Shown here piece by piece: positions 1 through 6,007 of a stretch of 8,684 nt of DNA (positions are counted from its first letter, which is position 1; each line of letters starts with the position of its first letter). This stretch comes from Ascidiaceihabitans sp. (lineage in GTDB: Bacteria > Pseudomonadota > Alphaproteobacteria > Rhodobacterales > Rhodobacteraceae), in the NCBI GenBank assembly GCA_023301665.1, contig JALZUL010000248.1, positions 1-8,684 of the forward strand, read 5' to 3'. The notes under the pieces were generated by a model that saw only the letters and a list, made by a program, of their open reading frames with translations, was not told the origin of the DNA and ran no database searches. Position numbers and translations under genes: made by a program.

Positions 1-1
1 G

Positions 2-409
2 GTTCACGTGGGGCCATCTGGGACAGGACAGCTATCTAAACTGGCCAATCAAGCCATCGTGGCAGTGACAATTGGTGCTGTCGCGGAGGCCATGCTTTTG
101 GTCGAGAAAGGCGGCGGAGATCCGGTAGCATTGAGGGCCGCGCTAAAAGGTGGATTTGCCGATAGCGTTATTTTGCAGCAACACGGTGAGCGGATGACAA
201 CTGGGAACTTTGAGCCCGGAGGGTTATCGAAATTCCAACTCAAGGATCTGGATAATACACTGGCAGAAGCCGCGTCTATGGGGTTACGGTTGCCTTCAAC
301 GCAAGCGGTGCGAGACCGTTTTGAGCATTTTATTTCAGAGATGGATGGAGCTGATCTAGATCATTCGGGTCTGTTTCTGGAGCTGAAAAAGAGAAACGGT
401 CTAATATAG
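2..409 (+). CDS. Beta-hydroxyacid dehydrogenase, GarR-like (tartronate semialdehyde reductase type), 5'-truncated
   Basis: This is the C-terminal part (about 135 residues) of an NAD(P)-dependent dehydrogenase of the 3-hydroxyisobutyrate / 2-hydroxy-3-oxopropionate reductase family. The reading frame is open to the left edge, so the N-terminal Rossmann domain lies outside the window. The GTG at 8 is internal, not a start. Visible is the family signature GPSGTGQLSKLANQ, whose Lys is the expected catalytic lysine, followed by the all-helical C-terminal domain with an FKPG-like segment (NFEPGG), a QLKDLDN helix and a late DHSGL motif. E. coli GarR has an equivalent ADHSAL, which favours tartronate semialdehyde reductase-like activity (tartronate semialdehyde to D-glycerate), although related hydroxyacids are possible. 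It converges on the regulator gene and overlaps it by 9 bp. Family assignment is secure; the exact substrate is inferred. Confidence 0.85.
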   Translation, partial: VHVGPSGTGQLSKLANQAIVAVTIGAVAEAMLLVEKGGGDPVALRAALKGGFADSVILQQHGERMTTGNFEPGGLSKFQLKDLDNTLAEAASMGLRLPSTQAVRDRFEHFISEMDGADLDHSGLFLELKKRNGLI

Positions 410-1048
410 CGTATCGCCCAGTAAATGCCGCGCTAGGTGGTCGTGAATTTTTTGCCGCGTCAAGTTTTCATCGCCGGACAAAGCTGCTTCCAAAATCGCG
501 GAATGGTGCTGAATATTGTCTGAAATGAAATCGAAATTTCTATCGACGACCATCAATTGTTGTCGAAATTGGGCGTAAACACGGCTATGCATTTCCTTTA
601 ATGTTTCGGTTTCACAGGCGGAAATCAAAGTTTCATGAAACTCTTGTTCGGCCTTGAACCATAGGGGCTCCAAAGGCGTCCGGTCGTCAGAAGAATGGAT
701 GCGTTTTTCAATATGACTTAGCTGGTGGTGCGCGGCAGTCAGGCGGGCTTCCCATCCAACGCCACCGTTACGAATGGAAAGAACAGTGCCTTCGCCCTCG
801 AGCAGCACTCGCATATGGGTTAATTCAATTAGCAATTTTGGGGAACGCTCTGGCACGCGAAACCCACGCTGCTCTTGGAATTTAACGAGGCCAACAGTAG
901 ATAGCCTGAACAACACTTCGCGAAGTGAACTCGCTGAACAGCCAAATTCTAATTTCAGGACTTCGGCCCGCAAACGGCTGCCATGTTCAAATTCATTTAT
1001 TATCAATCGCTGCTTTAGGCTTTCGTATATTTCGTTTTCTTGAGCCAT
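401..1048 (-). CDS. GntR-family transcriptional regulator, FCD (FadR) subfamily
   Basis: This 215-residue cytoplasmic DNA-binding regulator is of usual length for the FCD group. Residues about 5-67 form the GntR winged helix-turn-helix, including the helix-turn-helix core SASSLREVLFRLSTVGLV and the wing FQEQRGFRV. Residues about 72-210 are the all-helical FCD ligand domain. Its likely metal-site residues are Glu134 (usually Asp), His138 in EFHETL, His182 in QHHSAILEA and His204 in HDHLARHL. Members generally bind a carboxylate metabolite of the pathway they control and act as dimeric repressors. It is transcribed divergently from the TRAP/catabolic operon, so it probably represses that operon and perhaps itself from the 1049-1244 region. 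The ATG start fits the domain beginning. The ribosome site is weak (AAGG about 10 bases upstream). The ligand is unknown. Confidence 0.92.
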   Translation of the reverse strand: MAQENEIYESLKQRLIINEFEHGSRLRAEVLKLEFGCSASSLREVLFRLSTVGLVKFQEQRGFRVPERSPKLLIELTHMRVLLEGEGTVLSIRNGGVGWEARLTAAHHQLSHIEKRIHSSDDRTPLEPLWFKAEQEFHETLISACETETLKEMHSRVYAQFRQQLMVVDRNFDFISDNIQHHSAILEAALSGDENLTRQKIHDHLARHLLGDTLY

Positions 1049-1062
1049 TGAGACTTGCCTTT

Positions 1063-1092
1063 AATATAGGTGCAAACTTGTCATAAAGCCAA
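1063..1092 (-). promoter_or_regulatory. Candidate sigma-70 promoter of the GntR regulator gene
   Basis: Read on the minus strand, TTGGCT (1092-1087) and TATATT (1068-1063) resemble -35 and -10 hexamers (4/6 and 5/6 matches to the consensus) with an 18-base spacer. The predicted start of transcription would lie near 1056, only about 8 bases from the ATG. The transcript would then be nearly leaderless and would exclude the weak AAGG. This makes the call tentative. Confidence 0.35.
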
Positions 1093-1148
1093 AAATCTCG
1101 AATTTCCACTAAAATCTCAAAATTAAAAGAAATTTCATTTTTTTGTTG

Positions 1149-1164
1149 TGAGACTCAGATTCTC
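1149..1164. promoter_or_regulatory. Candidate operator palindrome upstream of the TRAP operon
   Basis: TGAGACTCA at 1149-1157 is a perfect 9-bp palindrome (4-bp arms around a central A). It overlaps a 15-bp imperfect palindrome, GAGACTCAGATTCTC at 1150-1164, in which 6 of 7 base pairs match. GntR/FCD proteins bind short palindromes of this size near the promoters they control, and this one lies between the two divergent genes about 80 bp before the TRAP gene. It does not match a specific operator consensus I know, so the role is a guess from position and symmetry. Confidence 0.3.
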
Positions 1165-1233
1165 CACCTAACGTCGAAGCAGGACTCGGTAACGGGGGCA
1201 AAAAGACCTTTGACCGTTCGTCATTTTACGTCT

Positions 1234-1240
1234 GGGAGGA
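1234..1240 (+). promoter_or_regulatory. Strong ribosome binding site of the TRAP substrate-binding protein gene
   Basis: GGGAGGA ends four bases before the ATG at 1245 (its GGAGG core ends five bases before). It is the strongest Shine-Dalgarno match of any start in the window and fixes this ATG as the start. It fits the need for more periplasmic binding protein than permease or enzymes. Confidence 0.8.
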
Positions 1241-1244
1241 CAAC

Positions 1245-2267
1245 ATGAAACTATTGAAAACTGCAGCAACCGCTGCGGCGACAGCAGCTTTGCTTGCGTC
1301 GTCTGCTTTGACTGCGTCTGCTGAAACCACCAATTTGCGAATTCAAACTCACTTTTCCCCTGAGACTCTTTCTGGGAAGATGGCTGCGAAATTCATCGAT
1401 GATGTTCAAACAATGTCGAACGGTGAAATCTCAATCGAGATGTTTTACTCTGGTTCCGTTGTGAAAGCAGTTGAAACCTTTGACGCAGCCGCGACAGGTA
1501 TTCTTGACTGCGATATGACCGGTGGCGCTTACCAAACAGGTAAGAACCCGGCATTCCAATTCGCGGGCGATTTGATGGGTGGCTATCAAAACCCATATCA
1601 ACAGATGGCATGGCTGCTCCACGGTGATGGTCGTCAAGCTTTGAACGATTTGTATAATCCATACGACATGGAATTTGTTGGATGGTGGATTCCCGGCCCT
1701 GAGTCATTGGCATCGACCAAACCAATTCGCAGCGTTGAAGATTTCAAAGACTGGAAATTCCGCTCGCCTCCTGGTCTCGCAACGAAAGTTTTCGCAAACT
1801 TGGGGGCTTCCCCTATTGTTATGGATTTTAACGAAATCTTTACAGCACTTGAAACGGGCATCATCGATGGCGCAGATGCTGCAAACTTGACCAACAACGT
1901 AGGCTTGGGTTTGTATGATATCGCAGAGCATACCAATTATCCGGGTTTCCACTCGATGCCTGCGGACCACCTTGCTTGCCGCAAGGACGCGTGGGACGCG
2001 ATGCCAGCACACCACAAGAAAATCATGGAAGTCGCTATGGATAGCCTAGCGCTACACAACGCGACCAACAATGAAGTTCAAAATGCTCAAACAGCTAAAG
2101 AGCTTCGTGAAAAAGGCGTGAGCCTATATGAATGGTCTCCCGAAGACCTACAGGTCTATCGTGATGCTGTTCAAAAGGGTTGGACTGAATTCGCGACAAC
2201 GCCCGAAGCACAAGCGCTGCTCGCAAGCCACATCAGCTTCTTGCAAGATTTAGGTGCGATGAAGTAA
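1245..2267 (+). CDS. TRAP transporter periplasmic substrate-binding protein (DctP type)
   Basis: This 340-residue solute receptor of a tripartite ATP-independent periplasmic transporter delivers an organic acid to the QM membrane subunits. Residues 1-26 are a clear Sec signal peptide: Lys residues at 2 and 5, an Ala-rich hydrophobic core, and an ASA cleavage site before Glu27. The mature protein has the DctP fold. It includes KFRSPPG (171-177), whose Arg173 occupies the position of the arginine that binds the ligand carboxylate in this family, then MDFNEIFTALETGIIDGAD (193-211), the conserved hinge and binding segment. A long aromatic-rich segment (SMPADHLACRKDAWDAMP, 237-254) lines the usual second domain. 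Overall it resembles the TakP / chloroaromatic branch rather than sialic acid SiaP, which suits its large membrane partners. It is the first gene of the operon and is followed by a terminator. The carboxylate-type ligand is inferred; its identity is unknown. Confidence 0.95.
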   Translation: MKLLKTAATAAATAALLASSALTASAETTNLRIQTHFSPETLSGKMAAKFIDDVQTMSNGEISIEMFYSGSVVKAVETFDAAATGILDCDMTGGAYQTGKNPAFQFAGDLMGGYQNPYQQMAWLLHGDGRQALNDLYNPYDMEFVGWWIPGPESLASTKPIRSVEDFKDWKFRSPPGLATKVFANLGASPIVMDFNEIFTALETGIIDGADAANLTNNVGLGLYDIAEHTNYPGFHSMPADHLACRKDAWDAMPAHHKKIMEVAMDSLALHNATNNEVQNAQTAKELREKGVSLYEWSPEDLQVYRDAVQKGWTEFATTPEAQALLASHISFLQDLGAMK

Positions 2268-2269
2268 TC

Positions 2270-2281
2270 GCCAATTTTGGC
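2270..2281. repeat. Short inverted repeat after the TRAP binding-protein gene
   Basis: GCCAATTTTGGC has 5-bp complementary arms around a 2-base centre. In RNA only about four pairs could close. It starts three bases after the stop codon and precedes the main terminator. It may add to 3'-end protection of the upstream message, or may be chance. Confidence 0.3.
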
Positions 2282-2292
2282 AAAATGAAAAT

Positions 2293-2325
2293 ACGGCAGG
2301 GCCCAAAATAGGTCCTGCCGTTTTC
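2293..2325 (+). terminator. Rho-independent terminator or attenuator inside the TRAP operon
   Basis: An 11-bp stem (2293-2303 with 2311-2321) contains a single G-U pair, closes a 7-base loop and is followed by TTTTC. The stem is GC-rich and strong but the U tract is short. It lies 26 bases after the binding-protein stop codon and 24 bases before the next gene. Because permease and enzyme genes follow without an obvious promoter, the likely role is partial termination or 3'-end stabilisation, giving excess binding-protein message over the downstream genes. Confidence 0.82.
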
Positions 2326-2348
2326 ACCTCAGGCTTCACAGTTCATCC

Positions 2349-3518
2349 ATGGAAATCACCCGTATCACCAGTCATGTGCTGCAGTATGAGATGCCCGAGA
2401 AATTGGGATACTCACAGCAGTATTATAGTATGCGCACGGCTCATTTGGTTGAGGTCGAGACAGATGAAGGTGTGACTGGTTGGGGTGAGTGCTTTGGGCC
2501 AGGTAATATTGCTATTGCGAATAAGGGTATCGTTGAAAAAGGAATTCAGCCGATGATCCTTGGTATGGACCCGATGGACCGAGATGTAATCTGGCACAAG
2601 GTTTACAACCTCATGCGAGATCACGGCCAAAAAGGGATGCCTCTGCAGTCCTTGTCCGGTGTCGACATTGCCTTGTGGGACATAGCTGGCAAAGTGGCAG
2701 GTTTGCCAATCCATAAGCTGATTGGTGGCGCGCACCGTACGTCGGTTTCTTGTTATGGCTACGGGATGATGTTGCGTGATGAACCGGTTGAGGCATTGGC
2801 TTCTAGGTTCGAAGACGAAGCTTTGAGTATTCAAGAAATGGGATTTGTAGCAACGAAGATGAAAACGGGCCTTGGTCCCAAATCAGACGTTAAATTGTGT
2901 GAGGCAGTACGGCGCGGTGTAGGTGAGGACTTTAAGTTCATGGTTGATGCGAACCATGCCTATACAACTTCGGATGCGTTTTATGTGGGGCGTGCTCTAG
3001 AAGAGTTGGACGCCTATTGGTTCGAAGAACCTATCGCGCCAGAAGATCATGATGGATATCGTGATTTGCGCGCTGGCTTATCGGTTAATATCTCAGGTGG
3101 TGAAGCTGAATTTAATCGTTGGGGTTGGCGCAGTATTCTTGAGAATCGAGGCTTGGATATTGCCCAGCCAGAGGTTTGCGCTTTGGGTGGAATCTCGGAG
3201 TATTTGCGTGTCTTAGCGTTATGTCACGCGCATTTTACACCTGTCGTAAATCACGTTTGGGGTAGTGCAATCGCTGTTGCTACGAATTTGCAATTGCTTG
3301 CGGCGATGCCTTCGCTGCCAGGTGGGTTACATCCCTGGGAGCCGATGCTGGAATGCGACACCACGGACAATAAATTCCGTGACCAATTGTTGACTGAACC
3401 GTTGGATATCCAAGGGCAGGTAAAGGCCAATGATGGGCGCGTTATTATACCTACTGGATCAGGTATCGGTGTCGTGCCGAACCGTGACTTTATCAATCAT
3501 TATTCAATTAGCGCTTAG
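2349..3518 (+). CDS. Enolase-superfamily enzyme, mandelate racemase/muconate lactonizing family (sugar-acid dehydratase or cycloisomerase-like)
   Basis: This 389-residue cytoplasmic enzyme has an N-terminal capping domain (about 1-125, with GVTGWGECFGPG at 41-52) and a TIM-barrel domain. Residues expected from mandelate racemase are present: the KxK pair Lys170/Lys172 (KMKTG), Mg2+ ligands Asp200 (VDANHAYT), Glu226 (WFEEP) and Glu252 (SGGEAE), and catalytic His302 (VVNHVWGSA). Spacing matches mandelate racemase exactly from the first metal ligand to the His. The position of its dyad Asp270 holds Glu275 (QPEVCALGG). From memory, the pattern around DANH, WFEEP, PHVWG and the HPWEP / PxEP region resembles galactarate/glucaro-lactone cycloisomerase Gci of Agrobacterium and related enzymes. 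It is the first gene after the attenuator, has no visible Shine-Dalgarno, and is followed 15 bp later by the TRAP small subunit. A reaction on a sugar-acid carboxylate is likely; the substrate is unknown. Confidence 0.9.
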   Translation: MEITRITSHVLQYEMPEKLGYSQQYYSMRTAHLVEVETDEGVTGWGECFGPGNIAIANKGIVEKGIQPMILGMDPMDRDVIWHKVYNLMRDHGQKGMPLQSLSGVDIALWDIAGKVAGLPIHKLIGGAHRTSVSCYGYGMMLRDEPVEALASRFEDEALSIQEMGFVATKMKTGLGPKSDVKLCEAVRRGVGEDFKFMVDANHAYTTSDAFYVGRALEELDAYWFEEPIAPEDHDGYRDLRAGLSVNISGGEAEFNRWGWRSILENRGLDIAQPEVCALGGISEYLRVLALCHAHFTPVVNHVWGSAIAVATNLQLLAAMPSLPGGLHPWEPMLECDTTDNKFRDQLLTEPLDIQGQVKANDGRVIIPTGSGIGVVPNRDFINHYSISA

Positions 3519-3533
3519 ACGAAGGAATATACC

Positions 3534-4376
3534 ATGCAAGGAACACGAGGCGGAATTGCTGAATGGCTGTTGCCACTGGCCTTTGTCGGAACAATGAGCT
3601 GGCTTGTTTGGCATCTACCAGCCTTTATGCTGGATTGGATTCCCTACACTTCAGATTCTTTGCGTGGGCAAGTCGAAACGATTTACATGCGTGCGGATAT
3701 TACACCAAATCTTGGTGGTATTTTTGGGGGACATATCGATTTTGTCGATATGCTGGCGTTGATCTTAACGCCCATCATTGCGTTCTTTGGCGCGAAAACT
3801 GTGAATGCGGCTGTCATGGAGTTTGAGGGCGCAAGCGCAATCGACCGCATCGCTATGTTCCTTGGACGCGTAACAATGATGATGATCGCGATTATGACGG
3901 TCGTCATGTTGTATGAAGTCTTTCTACGTTACGTTATTGAAAAACCAACCGAGTGGGCCAACGAGATGACACTTTGGTTTGCAAGTTTTGTGTTTCTCAC
4001 ATCGGGTTTTTACGCGATGCAGCAACGTAGTCACATCCGGATTTTTTTACTTTACGATGTGGTTCCGCGTTGGTTGCAACGTGTGTTTGATACCATCTCG
4101 ACGATCTTGATTGTGATGTTTGCCTTCTTCCTAGTGTATGGAAGCTACAAACAGGTGTTCGTTAACAAACTTTATAAATGGGAATTGTATGGCTCGGCAT
4201 TCAATCCACCCATTCCTGCAACGTTACAACCAATGGTTTTGATCATGATTTCATTGGTCGCGATGCAAGCCGTCTTAAATCTAATTCAGGATTGGAACGC
4301 GGTACCAAGCAAACACACCGACGAACCTGACCAAGAAGAAATTGACGCGCTCAAACGCGCAGTGGGGCAAGACTAA
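3534..4376 (+). CDS. TRAP transporter small membrane subunit (DctQ type) with N-terminal extension
   Basis: This 280-residue inner-membrane protein pairs with the large subunit in Na+-driven uptake. The DctQ core occupies about residues 105-255 with four hydrophobic segments (about 109-132, 142-162, 186-206, 228-252). It contains the family's central stretch, in which an Arg-Tyr after the first helix is followed by PTEWANEMTLWFASFVFLTS and QQRSHIRIFLL. Ahead of it lie about 100 extra residues with two further hydrophobic segments (about 8-30 and 70-88) and a polar linker, so the protein is longer than a typical DctQ of about 160-200 residues. The charged tail (260-280) is cytoplasmic or disordered. 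GAAGGA at 3521-3526, seven bases before the ATG, supports the start. The stop overlaps the next start (TAATG), implying translational coupling. Confidence 0.9.
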   Translation: MQGTRGGIAEWLLPLAFVGTMSWLVWHLPAFMLDWIPYTSDSLRGQVETIYMRADITPNLGGIFGGHIDFVDMLALILTPIIAFFGAKTVNAAVMEFEGASAIDRIAMFLGRVTMMMIAIMTVVMLYEVFLRYVIEKPTEWANEMTLWFASFVFLTSGFYAMQQRSHIRIFLLYDVVPRWLQRVFDTISTILIVMFAFFLVYGSYKQVFVNKLYKWELYGSAFNPPIPATLQPMVLIMISLVAMQAVLNLIQDWNAVPSKHTDEPDQEEIDALKRAVGQD

Positions 4377-6007
4377 TGGATATCGGAACAATCTCACTCA
4401 TTCTTATGCTGGCAATGATTGCACTGTTAGCAATAGGTATGCCGCTTGGCATGGCGTCTGCCTCTCTTGCGGTGTTGGTGTTGGTCATGAAGTTCGAACC
4501 AGCCTTGTTGTTGAACCCACTCACCTTCGGTGATGGTGTGTTGACAAGTCGGCCGGGGACGGGCGCGCTCTATATCTTAGCACAAAAGATATATGGGCTA
4601 TTAACGGATTATGTTTTGATTTCGGTGCCGCTGTTTATCTTTATGGCGTCTTTGTTGGAGCGTTCCGGCATCGCTAAAGACATGTATGAATCGTTGAATG
4701 TTTGGCTGTCGCGCACACGTGGTGGGATCGCGATTGTCACTTCGATTATGGCTGTCATTATGGCTGCGATGTCGGGAATTATTGGCGGAGAGGTTGTTCT
4801 ACTCGGCCTTATCGCCTTACCTCAAATGTTGCGCCTTGGGTACAATCAGAATCTTGCAATCGGCGTTATTTGCGCCTCGGGTTCGCTGGGGACAATGATC
4901 CCACCATCAATCGTTTTGATCATTTACGGTTTGATCACAGAGACCTCAATAAAGGCACTGTTTACTGCCGCTTTCATTCCGGGCTTCATGCTTGCGTCGA
5001 TGATCATCATTTACATCGTGGTTCGCACAACGCTTCGGCCAGAAGATGCGCCTTTACCGGAACCCGACCCAAACGATCCGGAACCGGTCGAAAAACGCAA
5101 ATTGTTCGGTGCGTTCATGAGTATCGTTGTGGCAGGCTTTACTGCGGTGTTGTTCATTCGGGCGTCTTTCTTTGAGCTTTCAGGGTCCAATGCTGCGAGT
5201 GCGGCGAGCGGTGGTGATTTAGCGCGTCTTGGTACGGCGGGTTACCTGCCATGGTTTGGCGGAATCATTATTATTTCTTTGATCTTGATCTACTTCGTAT
5301 TTGGTAAAGAGCGCGCCAAGATCGGTTGGAATATGGGCAAGGGTCTTGTTGCACCGATGGTCGTTATCGGGGTGGTATTAGGGTCTATTTATGGCGGTAT
5401 TACCGGAATTACCGAAGCCGCAGGGATGGGCGCTTTTGCGGTTTTAATCATCGCGATCATGCGTGGCGAAGGATCGTTCGAATTGGTTTGGGAAAGCCTG
5501 ATGCGAACGCTCAAATCTACGGGTACGATAATTTGGGTTACCATCGGGGCCGCGTCTTTGGCAGGTGCCTATACCATTTCGGGAGGTCCACAATATGTGG
5601 CTGATTTGATCGTTGGCAAAGAGCTACCGACGATGATGGTAATACTGACAATGATGGTTATTTTGTTGTTCATGGGTGCTTTCATGGATTGGGTTGGTAT
5701 CGTATTGCTGATAATTCCCGTCTTCCTTCCTATCGTTTTGCGTCTTCCCATTGAGGAAATCGGATTCATTGGACAGCTTGAGCCAAGCCATGTGGCGATT
5801 TGGTTCGGGGTTGTGTTCTGTATGAATATGCAGGTGAGTTTCTTATCACCGCCCTTTGGGCCAGCAGCTTTTTATCTCAAATCAGTGGCACCGGCCCACA
5901 TCAGCTTGACCGATATCTTTAAAGGGTTTTTACCCTTTATCGGGATCCAGCTGTTGGCGCTCTCAGTGCTTCTGATTTGGCCTTCCATAATATCGTTGTT
6001 GCTGTGA
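4376..6007 (+). CDS. TRAP transporter large membrane subunit (DctM type)
   Basis: This 543-residue inner-membrane protein is the Na+/solute-translocating elevator subunit of the TRAP transporter. Signature stretches are GSLGTMIPPSIVLIIYG (169-185, first hairpin region), GGITGITEAAGMGA (340-353), MGAFMDWVGIVLLIIPVF (433-450) and VSFLSPPFGPAAF (487-499). It is about 110 residues longer than compact DctM proteins (about 425-430). The extra material is mainly an insertion at about 222-330 that begins with a Pro/Asp/Glu-rich loop (PEDAPLPEPDPNDPEPVEK) and contains extra hydrophobic segments. A further loop at 50-72 is also longer than usual. Such enlarged subunits occur with TakP/chloroaromatic-type binding proteins, consistent with its partner at 1245-2267. 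The start overlaps the preceding stop by one base, and its own stop overlaps the next gene's GTG. Confidence 0.95.
   Translation: MDIGTISLILMLAMIALLAIGMPLGMASASLAVLVLVMKFEPALLLNPLTFGDGVLTSRPGTGALYILAQKIYGLLTDYVLISVPLFIFMASLLERSGIAKDMYESLNVWLSRTRGGIAIVTSIMAVIMAAMSGIIGGEVVLLGLIALPQMLRLGYNQNLAIGVICASGSLGTMIPPSIVLIIYGLITETSIKALFTAAFIPGFMLASMIIIYIVVRTTLRPEDAPLPEPDPNDPEPVEKRKLFGAFMSIVVAGFTAVLFIRASFFELSGSNAASAASGGDLARLGTAGYLPWFGGIIIISLILIYFVFGKERAKIGWNMGKGLVAPMVVIGVVLGSIYGGITGITEAAGMGAFAVLIIAIMRGEGSFELVWESLMRTLKSTGTIIWVTIGAASLAGAYTISGGPQYVADLIVGKELPTMMVILTMMVILLFMGAFMDWVGIVLLIIPVFLPIVLRLPIEEIGFIGQLEPSHVAIWFGVVFCMNMQVSFLSPPFGPAAFYLKSVAPAHISLTDIFKGFLPFIGIQLLALSVLLIWPSIISLLL

Larger units (their letters stand above)
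1049..1244. promoter_or_regulatory. Divergent regulatory region between the GntR gene and the TRAP operon
   Basis: This 196-bp non-coding stretch must hold the promoters of both divergent units. Its middle (about 1081-1147) is strikingly AT-rich with A and T runs. Repeated elements are the octamer AAAATCTC at 1092-1099 and 1111-1118 (starts 19 bp apart) and TGAGACT at 1049-1055 and 1149-1155 (exactly 100 bp apart), the latter part of a perfect 9-bp palindrome. The first TGAGACT copy directly abuts the regulator's start codon. I see no convincing sigma-70 promoter for the + strand operon. A candidate for the minus strand is listed separately. Operator role is inferred from position only. Confidence 0.6.

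Noticed and set aside
1129..1136. GAAATTTC perfect palindrome as an operator
   Set aside because: Eight AT-rich bases with no extension of symmetry are expected by chance in this A/T-rich stretch.
1210..1215. TTGACC as a -35 box for the TRAP operon
   Set aside because: The matching -10 position would fall on the Shine-Dalgarno and start codon, leaving no room for a leader.
2412..2834. 140-codon minus-strand open frame
   Set aside because: It is antisense to the enolase-superfamily gene, whose catalytic residues are all intact, and has no family resemblance.
4702..5175. 157-codon + strand open frame inside the DctM gene
   Set aside because: It lies wholly within a strongly supported TRAP permease in another frame. 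The translation is rich in Cys, Arg and His with no recognisable domain.
5977..6003. TTG-initiated N-terminal extension of the Gfo/Idh gene
   Set aside because: It lies inside the DctM coding region, precedes the usual first residues of the Rossmann fold and has no ribosome site.
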